12,173 bases of DNA from Sulfitobacter sp. (GTDB taxonomy: Bacteria; Pseudomonadota; Alphaproteobacteria; Rhodobacterales; Rhodobacteraceae). The translations under genes were made by a program, and so were the position numbers. The notes under the pieces were generated by a model. It was not told the DNA's origin. It saw only the letters and a list, made by a program, of their open reading frames with translations, and did no database searches. Every line of letters begins with the position of its first letter. Positions within the stretch are counted from its first letter, which is position 1. Location of the stretch: assembly GCA_024636405.1 (NCBI GenBank), contig JAGXHC010000137.1, positions 1 through 12,173 of the forward strand. Direction: 5' to 3'. Shown here piece by piece: positions 1-7,050 of the stretch.

Positions 1-1224
1 CGTGCCACCCGTGGACAGGTTCGCGGTTGAGCGCAGATAAAACAACGCGCCCTGTTCCAGCACAGTGTCCACGGTGTGGCCCGCATCGGCGATCAGACGT
101 TTTGCCTGATTGTCGATCTCAAGCATGGTCAGCACCTTTTGGTGCCCGATGCCGCGGCGCGGGTCCCGATTTGTGATCTCCACCAGTTCGGCAATGGTAT
201 GTTTGCTGTCGCCGATGACATGGCCGGGAACGCGTTTGGCCACCGCAACCAGTTTGTTGTTCACGACCAGCATCCGGTGATCAAATCCGGTGACAAAGCT
301 TTCGACCAATATGGCCGAACTAGTGGAGTGTTCCTTGGCCTCGGCAAAGCCTGCTTCGACTTCTTCGTCCGTGGTCAGATTGATCGACACGCCGCGCCCG
401 TGGTTGGCGTTGAGCGGTTTGACCACGACGGGAAAGCCGATCTTTTGCGCGGCCTGAACCGCCTCGGCGGCGCTGTAGACGATGCGCTGTTGCGGGACGG
501 GCAGGCCCAGATCGTTCAGCAGATTATGGGTGTCTTCCTTGTCGCACGAAATCTCGACAGCAATGTGCTTGGTCTCCGACGTGATCGTGGCCTGGATGCG
601 GCGCTGATACTTGCCATGTCCGAATTGCACCAGCGACCCTTCGTTCAGCCTGATCCAGGGGATATCGCGGTCCTGCGCCGCCTTGACCAGCGACCCCGTC
701 GAGGGACCGAATTCCTTGCGCTGTGCGTGCAGCACAAAACGGCGCAATTCGGCCGGCCAATCAAAGGTCGGGTCAAATTCATAGTCGACCTGTTGCTGCA
801 ACGCGGACGGCAGCAGATGCATCAACAGCCGCAGGGCAAGGTCGCCGGCGGCCAGACCGACGTCGCGCTGGCGGTAGGCGTAGACCATATTGTAGTGTCC
901 GGGTACGCCGGTGCCACGGGTCCGCCCGAACGTCACGTCCGTGCCGGCAACATTCTGTACCTCGATGGCGCAATGTTCCAGAACATGGCCCATCCAGGTG
1001 CCTTCGTCTTCGCGCAGCCGACGCAGAAATCCGCCTGTCACGCCATAAGAACAGCCATGATCCCCAAGCCCCGGCAACGCGGCGATCAGTCCTTCGACGA
1101 ATGCCGTACCGATTTTTGCGGAGGGCCAGTTTTCAAGTACGCCCAGATCAATGACATGCCGGATGACCGGAAATCCGGCCCAGACGTTCGGGCCGACAAA
1201 GACATTGGTTGAGACTATTTTCAC
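1..1224 (-). CDS. cphA: Cyanophycin synthetase, N-terminal 408 residues (gene runs off the left edge)
   Basis: CphA polymerises the storage peptide cyanophycin in the cytoplasm: ATP-dependent addition of Asp to a poly-Asp backbone and of Arg to each Asp side chain. Reading the minus strand from a GTG at 1224 gives an unbroken frame to base 1. The protein opens MKIVSTNVFVGPNVWAG. It carries the ATP-grasp stretch TSETKHIAVEIS, the nucleotide-binding loop VKPLNANHGRGV (about residues 268-279), a GHQKVLT motif near residue 360, and TANLSTGG (about 400-407). These are hallmark CphA motifs. Only the N domain and most of the ATP-grasp domain are present; the C-terminal Mur-ligase-like domain lies outside the window. 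The GTG start is chosen because the overlapping ATG at 1226 is followed at once by a stop, and AGGA lies about 8 nt upstream. It follows cphB by 45 bp, so the two are probably co-transcribed. The call is very secure; activity cannot be judged without the missing half. Confidence 0.95.
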   Translation of the reverse strand, partial: MKIVSTNVFVGPNVWAGFPVIRHVIDLGVLENWPSAKIGTAFVEGLIAALPGLGDHGCSYGVTGGFLRRLREDEGTWMGHVLEHCAIEVQNVAGTDVTFGRTRGTGVPGHYNMVYAYRQRDVGLAAGDLALRLLMHLLPSALQQQVDYEFDPTFDWPAELRRFVLHAQRKEFGPSTGSLVKAAQDRDIPWIRLNEGSLVQFGHGKYQRRIQATITSETKHIAVEISCDKEDTHNLLNDLGLPVPQQRIVYSAAEAVQAAQKIGFPVVVKPLNANHGRGVSINLTTDEEVEAGFAEAKEHSTSSAILVESFVTGFDHRMLVVNNKLVAVAKRVPGHVIGDSKHTIAELVEITNRDPRRGIGHQKVLTMLEIDNQAKRLIADAGHTVDTVLEQGALFYLRSTANLSTGGT

Positions 1225-1269
1225 ATGGCTTCCTGTCTTTATGGATAATGTTTACGCGCGGATGAGCGA

Positions 1270-2133
1270 CTAATCCTCGATGTTTGATGCGTCGAAAGGG
1301 CCCAGTTGTTCTTCGGGTGGATATCCTACGCGCGCCTTGAGGTCATAACGACATCCCTCGCCCAAAACGTCAAGGCGCAGACCCAGCAGGCTCAGCGCCT
1401 CGCCGGGCTTGGCGTCCCACATTGACGAATGGGTCATCTGGCTGGCATCCACGACGGTCACTGTGCCGCTGCCCACGACTTCGAGCACGTTGTCAGGTCC
1501 GATAAAGGCGGCTGTGTCTTCGTCAATGCCCAGCCCGATCAGAAACGGGTTGAACGATGATGCGGTCAACAATCGGCCCAGTCTGTTGCGCTGGGTAAAA
1601 TGCTGATCGATGATCACCGCATTGGTCAGCCAGATCCCCGGCGCCAGCGTGACGGTCCCTTCGGCCGGGGATTCGTTGCCCTGTCCGCCCGCGACCATAT
1701 GCTCTGACATGATGGACGCACCCGCCGATGTGCCCGCCACCGGCACGCCTTCGGCATTGCGCCGCCTGATTTTTGTCACCACCAAAGTGCCGCCCAGAAT
1801 GGAGGACAGGCGAAGCTGGTTGCCACCGGTCATGAAAATCCCGGTGGCATTGTCCAGCATTTTGGAAAATTCGGGATTTTCACAATCCGACCGGCGCGTG
1901 ATCGGCAAGAATTCGACCTTGCCCGCGCCCAGACTGGAAAAGATGCGATTGTAGTCCGGGCCGGTGTCATTCAGCATTGACGCCGTGGGGATCACCACAA
2001 TATCGGCATCCGCGCCGCCGGACAGTTCAACGAACCTGCGATGGATCTGCATTTCCTTGACACGATCTTCGCCGCCGCCGATGGGAATGATAAATCCGCG
2101 GGTGCTTTCCTCTGCCAATGGTGCTGGGCACAT
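1270..2133 (-). CDS. cphB: Cyanophycinase (serine peptidase family S51)
   Basis: Cyanophycinase is a cytoplasmic exopeptidase that breaks cyanophycin into beta-Asp-Arg dipeptides. The 287-residue protein is of usual length. It shows IPIGGGEDR near the N-terminus, the TGGNQLR loop (residues 102-108), the nucleophile elbow GTSAGAS (134-140, Ser136 the likely catalytic serine), and the block DQHFTQRNRLGRLL (176-189). In that block His178 and Arg182, Arg184 and Arg187 match the conserved catalytic and substrate-binding positions of the family. There is no signal peptide, as expected for an intracellular granule-degrading enzyme. It lies 45 bp upstream of cphA on the same strand, the common cphB-cphA arrangement. 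The ATG at 2133 has only a modest AGGA-type ribosome site about 11 nt upstream; Met27 is too far inside the conserved fold to be the start. An isoaspartyl dipeptidase, needed to finish degradation, is not in the window. Confidence 0.95.
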   Translation of the reverse strand: MCPAPLAEESTRGFIIPIGGGEDRVKEMQIHRRFVELSGGADADIVVIPTASMLNDTGPDYNRIFSSLGAGKVEFLPITRRSDCENPEFSKMLDNATGIFMTGGNQLRLSSILGGTLVVTKIRRRNAEGVPVAGTSAGASIMSEHMVAGGQGNESPAEGTVTLAPGIWLTNAVIIDQHFTQRNRLGRLLTASSFNPFLIGLGIDEDTAAFIGPDNVLEVVGSGTVTVVDASQMTHSSMWDAKPGEALSLLGLRLDVLGEGCRYDLKARVGYPPEEQLGPFDASNIED

Positions 2134-2270
2134 ATTACTTCGTTATCCTATGACTGCTGCGCCCAGATCTGGATCTGTGACCTGCGCTGGTCCACCCTAT
2201 GGCGGCGACGCACCGAAAATACCACGCGAAAGTCGCAGCGGCCTGCGTGATTGATGGAATCAGATGCCGT
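2134..2270 (-). promoter_or_regulatory. araC-cphB intergenic region with perfect palindrome CCAGATCTGG
   Basis: This 137-bp spacer lies between the araC stop and the cphB start, both read on the minus strand. It holds a 10-bp perfect palindrome at 2163-2172, about 30 bp upstream of the cphB start. No clear sigma-70 pair was recognised, nor a terminator hairpin with a T run after araC. It may carry a promoter for cphBA, or araC, cphB and cphA may be read as one transcript. Confidence 0.3.
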
Positions 2271-3272
2271 TCAAGCGCATCCGGTGTGCGCCGTCAGGGC
2301 GCTTGGCGCATGACCAAACCGGGCGCGATAGTACGCCGAAAACCGCCCCGGATGCGAAAATCCGCATGAATACGCTGTTCCCGATACGCTTGGGGTCTCG
2401 CGGCGGGCCGAAAGCAGATAATGCGCAGCATCCAACCGGGCATTGCGCAACACCTGCATGGGGGTCTTGTCAAAGGCACGCTGAAACGCCTTTTGCAGCG
2501 TGCGCACATTCACCCCCACGGCCTTTGCGATATCGAGGATTGTGATCGGCTCGCTTAGATTTGCATGCATGTACTCAAGCGCACGGCGAATATCGCGTGG
2601 CGCTGGCCCGCTGTCGGCACGGGCGATGATATGGGACACGTTGCTGTGATGCAGGGTCAGCAGCGCAAGCGCCAGATCATGCTCTACCTGCAAATCCCTG
2701 CCTGAAGTATGGTGTTGGAACAGCAAACCGCCTTCTATCGCCACCGCGCAGGCCGCAAATATCCGCTTTAGCGCGCGCCCGTTGGGGGTGGTGAAATCCA
2801 CGGCCATGTCAAACCGGATCGGACCGGGAAGGGGCGCGCCGGTCAATATCCGGGCAACCGATTCCAGATGCGCGCGGTCGATCTGAAAAAGCAGTTTGCG
2901 GCAATCGGCAGCCCATCGCAGCCGCGCGGCACGGTCAGGATTCAACACCGTGCCAGAACGCGCGTCGGCAGTCATTTCGTCGCCACGGTGTTCGACGCGG
3001 GCGTTGCCGGAAAGCGGGATCTGAAACATGTAAAAAGACCCGAATTCCCCCGGATCTACTGTGACCTCGGCACCGTATGACAGATAATTCACCGACATGT
3101 TCCGACCACGCACCGCATTATGTGACACCGACAGTTTCGCACCGCGACGGCTCAGATCAAGGCGATGGTCACAAAATTGCTGCGCAACGCTAAAGCGGGC
3201 TTCGTCCAGATCACAGGTGCGCAGCACCGGATGCTGTGAAAAATAGGTCCGGGGCGGCAGGGGCACCATCAT
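2271..3272 (-). CDS. AraC-family transcriptional regulator (AraC_binding_2-type N-domain)
   Basis: This is a DNA-binding regulator, probably ligand-responsive. The C-terminal third holds two helix-turn-helix units. The first is around ITILDIAKAVGVNVRTLQKAF; the second is around SGTAYSCGFSHPGRFSAYYR, followed by the family's FGHAPSAL ending. The roughly 200-residue N-terminal part resembles the cupin-like AraC_binding_2 sensor domain of regulators of aromatic-degradation genes. The start is set at ATG 3272 (333 aa). A longer frame opens at 3293, but a strong AAGGAG lies inside that extension, 9 nt before 3272, and the probable promoter would leave it almost no leader. The gene is divergent from the cupin/monooxygenase/transporter block, the usual place for a local activator of such a block. 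It is also in line with cphB-cphA, so control of cyanophycin genes cannot be excluded. The effector is unknown. Confidence 0.9.
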   Translation of the reverse strand: MMVPLPPRTYFSQHPVLRTCDLDEARFSVAQQFCDHRLDLSRRGAKLSVSHNAVRGRNMSVNYLSYGAEVTVDPGEFGSFYMFQIPLSGNARVEHRGDEMTADARSGTVLNPDRAARLRWAADCRKLLFQIDRAHLESVARILTGAPLPGPIRFDMAVDFTTPNGRALKRIFAACAVAIEGGLLFQHHTSGRDLQVEHDLALALLTLHHSNVSHIIARADSGPAPRDIRRALEYMHANLSEPITILDIAKAVGVNVRTLQKAFQRAFDKTPMQVLRNARLDAAHYLLSARRETPSVSGTAYSCGFSHPGRFSAYYRARFGHAPSALTAHTGCA

Positions 3273-3312
3273 TGGAAATGTCTCCTTGCGCATAGGCTAG
3301 ACAGAAACAGAG

Positions 3313-3342
3313 ATATTTCAAACTTAAAATACCCGACGTCAA
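3313..3342 (-). promoter_or_regulatory. Probable sigma-70-type promoter of the araC gene
   Basis: On the minus strand TTGACG (3342-3337) and AAATAT (3318-3313) are separated by 18 bp. Transcription would begin near 3306, giving a leader of about 34 nt to the ATG at 3272 that contains the AAGGAG ribosome site. The same start would leave only about 13 nt and no ribosome site for an ATG at 3293. This is a visual match only. Confidence 0.45.
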
Positions 3343-3358
3343 CAAGGGTTCGTTTTCT

Positions 3359-3416
3359 GGATATCCCGTTTGCCCGGTTTGGCGCAGTCTTTGGCCTGAA
3401 GCGTCAATAGAGGGAG
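3359..3416 (+). promoter_or_regulatory. Upstream region of the cupin operon: short direct repeats and ribosome site
   Basis: The sequence before the first cupin holds GGATATCC (3359-3366, palindromic), the near-repeat CCCGTTTG / CCCGGTTTG (3365-3372 and 3373-3381), and TTTGGC twice with a 12-bp period (3378 and 3390). AraC proteins bind direct repeats, so this is a candidate operator, but a 9-12 bp period is shorter than the classical spacing of about 21 bp. AGGGAG at 3411-3416 is the ribosome site. It sits 8 nt before ATG 3425 and only 5 nt before the GTG at 3422, favouring the ATG. No convincing -35/-10 pair was found. Confidence 0.3.
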
Positions 3417-3424
3417 ATTCGGTG

Positions 3425-3865
3425 ATGCAACAAGGTGTGACTAAAGCAAGCAGCGGTCTGAACAATCACAGCTGGAATGTTGTCGGGCAAACCTATGTGC
3501 CCAAACTGCACACGGATGATGCATTTGTCTGGCACGCCACCATTCCCGCCGACAGTTTTGTGCCCCCGCACATCCATCCCCATCAGGACGAATGGATTTA
3601 CATCATCGACGGCGCGCTCGAAATTGAGTTCATGCAGGATGTTCACAAGGCGGCGGTCGGCGACACAGTGAGGATGCCACGCGGCGAGGCCCACGGCATT
3701 TTTAACCGCTCAGGAAAGGGCGCGACCTGCATTTTTGGCGTTGCTCCGTCGCGCAAGCTTTATGATCTTTTCATTCAGCTTGACGGCGTCACCGATCCAG
3801 CAGAACTGACGCGCATTTCAGCGCTGCACGAAATTGATTTTCTGCCGCCCCCGGATGCCGCGTGA
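3425..3865 (+). CDS. Single-domain cupin protein (first of a tandem pair)
   Basis: A small cytoplasmic beta-barrel of 146 residues. Both canonical cupin motifs are intact: motif 1 at PPHIHPHQDEWIYIIDG with ligands His49, His51 and Glu56, and motif 2 at GDTVRMPRGEAHGIFN with His90. A full three-His/one-Glu metal site favours an enzyme (dioxygenase, isomerase or hydrolase) over a plain binding protein, though which one cannot be told. The shared core GQTYVPK and the C-terminal DFLPPPD recur in the next cupin, so the two are paralogs. ATG 3425 is preferred to GTG 3422 because of ribosome-site spacing. It is the first gene of the plus-strand block, divergent from araC. With the downstream FAD monooxygenase it may act on a hydroxylated aromatic ring or on a product derived from it; that is inference. 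Confidence 0.85.
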   Translation: MQQGVTKASSGLNNHSWNVVGQTYVPKLHTDDAFVWHATIPADSFVPPHIHPHQDEWIYIIDGALEIEFMQDVHKAAVGDTVRMPRGEAHGIFNRSGKGATCIFGVAPSRKLYDLFIQLDGVTDPAELTRISALHEIDFLPPPDAA

Positions 3866-4045
3866 CGAACGCCTGACCATGCGGCAGGCACGGCTGATGA
3901 CGCCGATCTGGCATGGATCTGGCGCGCCCACCCGGCGTCACATCGGCGGCAAGCATAATCATTTGGCTATGCTGGAGGGGCCGAAGGACGCGCAGGCGCG
4001 GACCACGCATACCCACTCTGGCACGGCGCACGCAGGAGACGACAG

Positions 4046-4525
4046 ATGACAAAAATGGAACCGGGCATTGTCAGATCACAAGACAGCATTGATGCGATCA
4101 GGTGGAATATCCTTGGGCAGACCTATGTGCCCAAACAACTGACCGATGATTGCTTTACATGGCATGCCACCCTGCCGCCGGGCACCTTTGTGCCGCCACA
4201 TATCCATCCGGAACAAGATGAGTTTTTGTATATTCTGGAAGGCAAATTCGATTTTCTGCTGGACGGCAAGGAGGTGACCGGCGAACCGGGCGATCTGGTC
4301 AAGCTGCCGCGCGGCATTCCGCATGGCATTTTCAACAAATCCGACCGGACCCTCAAAACGCTGTTCTGGGTCACGCCGGCGCTGCGGATTTATGATCTGT
4401 TCTGGGCGCTGCACAATCTGGGGCCGACTGCGGACCCGGCAGAGGTTGTCGCCGTTTCCGCCGCCCATGCCGTAGATTTCCTGCCGCCCCCTGACACGGA
4501 AGATGCAGCCGGAGTTGATGCGTGA
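4046..4525 (+). CDS. Single-domain cupin protein (second of a tandem pair)
   Basis: A 159-residue cytoplasmic cupin, clearly paralogous to the preceding one. GQTYVPK, WHAT, FVPPHIHP, QDE, PRG and HGIFN are common to both, and the two align without large gaps. The metal ligands His52, His54, Glu59 and His93 are all present in canonical motifs 1 and 2. AGGAG at 4032-4036 precedes the ATG by 9 nt. The stop overlaps the GTG start of the FAD monooxygenase by 4 bp (GTGA), which implies translational coupling and a shared pathway. Strikingly, the two cupins are separated by 180 bp while this one touches its downstream gene. The pair may act as a heteromer or on successive intermediates. The reaction is unknown. 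Confidence 0.85.
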   Translation: MTKMEPGIVRSQDSIDAIRWNILGQTYVPKQLTDDCFTWHATLPPGTFVPPHIHPEQDEFLYILEGKFDFLLDGKEVTGEPGDLVKLPRGIPHGIFNKSDRTLKTLFWVTPALRIYDLFWALHNLGPTADPAEVVAVSAAHAVDFLPPPDTEDAAGVDA

Positions 4526-5775
4526 CTGTCCTGATCGCCGGTGCAGGTGTCGGTGGGCTTACGGCCGCGCTGATGTTGCACCAGCGTGGCATAAAGGTGC
4601 AGGTGGTTGAACAGGCGGCGCAGGTGCGCGAAGTTGGGGTGGGGATCAATACGCTGCCGCATTCCATCGCTGAGCTTGCCGAGCTTGGACTGCTGGACAG
4701 ACTGGATGCTGTGGGTTTGCGGACCCGTGAGCTTCGGTATCTGACACGCACCGGGCAGGAGGTCTGGCGCGAACTGCGCGGGACGCACGCGGGGCACGAA
4801 TATCCGCAATTCTCAATTCATCGCGGGCGCCTGCAAAAAGTACTGCTGGATGCCGTGATTGAACGAATGGGGCCGGAGGCGGTGCTGACCGGTCTGCGGC
4901 TGGCAGGATTTATCCAGGACGAAGCAGGTGTTACTGCACATTTCACCGACGCCCGTGACGGATGCTCATCGCGCAGTTTTCGCGGTGAGGTGCTGATCTG
5001 CGCGGACGGCATTCACAGCGTCGGACGGCGCCAGTTCTTTCCGCAAGAAGGGCCACCAAGCTGGGCAGGCGTGGTCATGTGGCGGGGGGCCGCCGAATGG
5101 CCGATCTGGGAAGACGGCGAGACGATGGCGATTGCCGGGGGACTGGCTGGCAAGCTGGTGCTTTATCCGATTGCGCCTGCAAAGGACGGCCACCAATTGA
5201 TGAACTGGGTGGTGAACATCCGCGTCGCTGACGGCAGCGTGTCACCGCCGCCGCCCGAAAGCTGGTCAAGGATGGCACCGCTGGCCAGGGTGCTGCCCTA
5301 TGCGAAACGGTTTCATGTGCCGGGCATCGACCTTGAAGCGCTGGTGCGCGCCAGCGGGCCGATCTTTGAATATCCGATGGCGGACCGCGATCCGTTGCCG
5401 CGCTGGACGCATGGCCGTGTCACGTTGCTGGGGGATGCGGCGCATCCGATGTATCCTGTCGGGTCCAATGGCGCTGCTCAGGCGATCCTTGATGCGCGTT
5501 GCCTGGCGGATATGCTGGCCCGCGCCGAACACCCGCGCGAGGCGCTTTACCGCTATGAACTGGAGCGGTTGCCGAAAACCGCAGAAGTGGTGCGCACCAA
5601 CCGCATCGGTGGGCCTGAGCGGGTCATCGACGAGGTCGAAAAGCGCAGCCCGGCCGGTTTTGACGATATCAATGATGTCTTGAGTATTTCCGACCGAGAA
5701 GCCATCGTCAAAGGCTATGCAAAGATGGCAGGCTTTAACGTGGGCCGCAAAGTCGACAAACAAAACCGCGCGTAG
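4522..5775 (+). CDS. FAD-dependent monooxygenase, PhzS/salicylate-hydroxylase-like (group A flavoprotein)
   Basis: Probably a cytoplasmic NAD(P)H-dependent single-component hydroxylase of an aromatic or heteroaromatic substrate. The 417-residue protein shows the three family fingerprints. The N-terminal Rossmann loop GAGVGG (7-12) binds the ADP of FAD. The DG motif CADGIHSVGRR (around 160-170) serves FAD and NAD(P)H binding. The GD motif LLGDAAHPMYPVGSNGAAQA (about 302-321) contacts the FAD pyrophosphate and ribityl chain. The sequence SNGAAQAILDA and the MWRG segment resemble the PhzS-like branch. Closer assignment, for example to 6-hydroxynicotinate, salicylate or phenazine hydroxylases, is not possible by eye. 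The GTG start at 4522 overlaps the upstream cupin stop by 4 bp and puts the GxGxxG at its usual place. A 97-bp gap separates it from the transporter genes. The pathway role (hydroxylating the imported compound) is inferred from context. Confidence 0.88.
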   Translation: MTVLIAGAGVGGLTAALMLHQRGIKVQVVEQAAQVREVGVGINTLPHSIAELAELGLLDRLDAVGLRTRELRYLTRTGQEVWRELRGTHAGHEYPQFSIHRGRLQKVLLDAVIERMGPEAVLTGLRLAGFIQDEAGVTAHFTDARDGCSSRSFRGEVLICADGIHSVGRRQFFPQEGPPSWAGVVMWRGAAEWPIWEDGETMAIAGGLAGKLVLYPIAPAKDGHQLMNWVVNIRVADGSVSPPPPESWSRMAPLARVLPYAKRFHVPGIDLEALVRASGPIFEYPMADRDPLPRWTHGRVTLLGDAAHPMYPVGSNGAAQAILDARCLADMLARAEHPREALYRYELERLPKTAEVVRTNRIGGPERVIDEVEKRSPAGFDDINDVLSISDREAIVKGYAKMAGFNVGRKVDKQNRA

Positions 5776-5872
5776 CCGTCAGACGCATGCAAATGATACG
5801 CAGTCCGGGGCGTCACCACGTAGAAGTCCGGGAAAAATGACCCCATGAAGGGGCGAAAAGGGAGAAATCAAA
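5776..5872 (+). promoter_or_regulatory. Leader of the binding-protein gene: 8-nt repeat, small hairpin and ribosome site
   Basis: This 97-bp spacer contains AGTCCGGG twice (5802-5809 and 5825-5832, 23 bp apart). A short stem CCCC-atgaa-GGGG (5841-5853) follows, just before the purine-rich ribosome site GGGAG, which lies 8 nt from the ATG at 5873. The repeats could be an operator and the stem could affect translation. No clear promoter hexamers were seen. Confidence 0.3.
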
Positions 5873-7042
5873 ATGACGAATTACGTGAAACAGGTTGCCG
5901 CCGGGCTTGCGCTTGGTGCTGCAATGGGAACCGCCGGTCTGGCCGAAGATATCAAGATCGGCATGGTCGTGACCCTGTCAGGTCCGCCTGCGGCTTTGGG
6001 CCAGCAGATCGTTGACGGCTTTCAACTGGCGCTTGACCAAAAAGACGGCATGCTGGGTGGCCAGAAAATCGAACTGATCGTCGAGGATGACGAGCTGAAG
6101 CCCGATGTGGCATTGCTCAAGGCGACGTCGCTGGTGGAACGCGACGAAGTTGATTTCGTTGTCGGAACTGTGTTCTCCAACATGCTTCAGGCGATTTTCA
6201 AACCGATCGTGCAGTCAGAGACGTTTCTTATCAGCCCCAACGCCGGGCCATCCACATTTGCAGGGAAAAACTGCAACCCCTACTTTTTCGTTACATCGTA
6301 TCAGAACAATCAAAACGCCGAAGTCAGCGGCATGATTGCGAATGAAGAAGGCTTTTCCAACGTCTTTACCATGGTCCCGAACTATCAGGCCGGCCGCGAC
6401 AATATCGAAGGCTTCAAACAGACCTTCAAAGGCACCGTGACGGACGAGGTATTCACGCCACTGGGGCATCAGGATTTCTCGGCCGAACTGGCACGGATTT
6501 CGACATCGGGGTCGGACGCGATCTTTACCTTCATGCCCGGTGGTATGGGTGTGCGGCTGGTCAACCAGTTTGCCAATGCCGGTCTGTCGGAGAACATGAA
6601 ATTCATGTCCGTCTTCACCACCGATGAGACGACCCTGCCGGGTCAGAAAGACGCCGCCGTTGGATTTCTGGCCGCTGGATCATGGGCGCCCGACCTGGTC
6701 AATGATGCCAATACCGCGTTCGTGACGGCGTTCGAGGAAAAATACGGCTATATTCCGGGCTCCTACGCCATGCAGGCCTACGACACGGCAAGCCTGATCG
6801 ATAGCGCCATCACCAAGACAGGTGGCGATCTGAGTGACAAGGACGCCGTGCGCGCCGCCCTCAAGGAGGCGGACTTTGCGTCGCTGCGCGGTGATTTCAC
6901 CTTCAACAACAACCATTACCCGGTTCAGGACTTTCACATGCTGAACGTGGTCAAGCGTGACGATGGCAAGTTCCACACATCGTTTGTGCGGACCGTCGTT
7001 GAGGATTACGCCGACAGCTTCCACCAAGACTGCAAGATGTAG
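5873..7042 (+). CDS. HAAT-type ABC transporter periplasmic substrate-binding protein
   Basis: This is the extracytoplasmic receptor that captures the substrate and hands it to the permease pair. The 389-residue protein begins with a Sec signal peptide: a hydrophobic stretch rich in Ala, Gly and Leu with probable cleavage after GLA at residue 24. The mature part opens EDIKIGMVVTLSGPPAALGQ, the classic opening of LivJ-like Peripla_BP_6 receptors. Later blocks such as VGTVFSNM, YIPGSYAMQAYD and LRGDFTFNNNHYP fit the type I periplasmic fold. Cysteines occur at NCNP and in the C-terminal DCKM. The family binds branched-chain amino acids but also amides, urea, and aromatic or aliphatic carboxylates. 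Next to a monooxygenase and cupins an aromatic ligand is plausible but unproven. A good GGGAG ribosome site supports the start. A hairpin follows the stop, in keeping with the higher receptor dose usual in such operons. Confidence 0.93.
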   Translation: MTNYVKQVAAGLALGAAMGTAGLAEDIKIGMVVTLSGPPAALGQQIVDGFQLALDQKDGMLGGQKIELIVEDDELKPDVALLKATSLVERDEVDFVVGTVFSNMLQAIFKPIVQSETFLISPNAGPSTFAGKNCNPYFFVTSYQNNQNAEVSGMIANEEGFSNVFTMVPNYQAGRDNIEGFKQTFKGTVTDEVFTPLGHQDFSAELARISTSGSDAIFTFMPGGMGVRLVNQFANAGLSENMKFMSVFTTDETTLPGQKDAAVGFLAAGSWAPDLVNDANTAFVTAFEEKYGYIPGSYAMQAYDTASLIDSAITKTGGDLSDKDAVRAALKEADFASLRGDFTFNNNHYPVQDFHMLNVVKRDDGKFHTSFVRTVVEDYADSFHQDCKM

Positions 7043-7050
7043 TATCCCGG

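Noticed and set aside
76..1212. 378-codon open frame on the plus strand at the left edge
   Set aside because: It lies antisense to cphA, whose minus-strand translation shows unmistakable cyanophycin synthetase motifs; the plus frame is a high-G+C shadow.
3789..4052. Open frames on both strands in the 180-bp gap between the cupins
   Set aside because: They overlap the cupin coding ends, are Arg/Pro/His-rich shadows and have no motif.
3425..4525. The cupins as 3-hydroxyanthranilate 3,4-dioxygenases of a kynurenine pathway
   Set aside because: Size and the neighbouring flavin hydroxylase suggested it, but I could not see the family's specific active-site arginine/glutamate pattern beyond the generic cupin ligands, and no kynureninase or decarboxylase is present.
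5266..5763. 165-codon open frame on the minus strand
   Set aside because: It is antisense to the 3' half of the FAD monooxygenase, which contains the clear GD motif on the plus strand.
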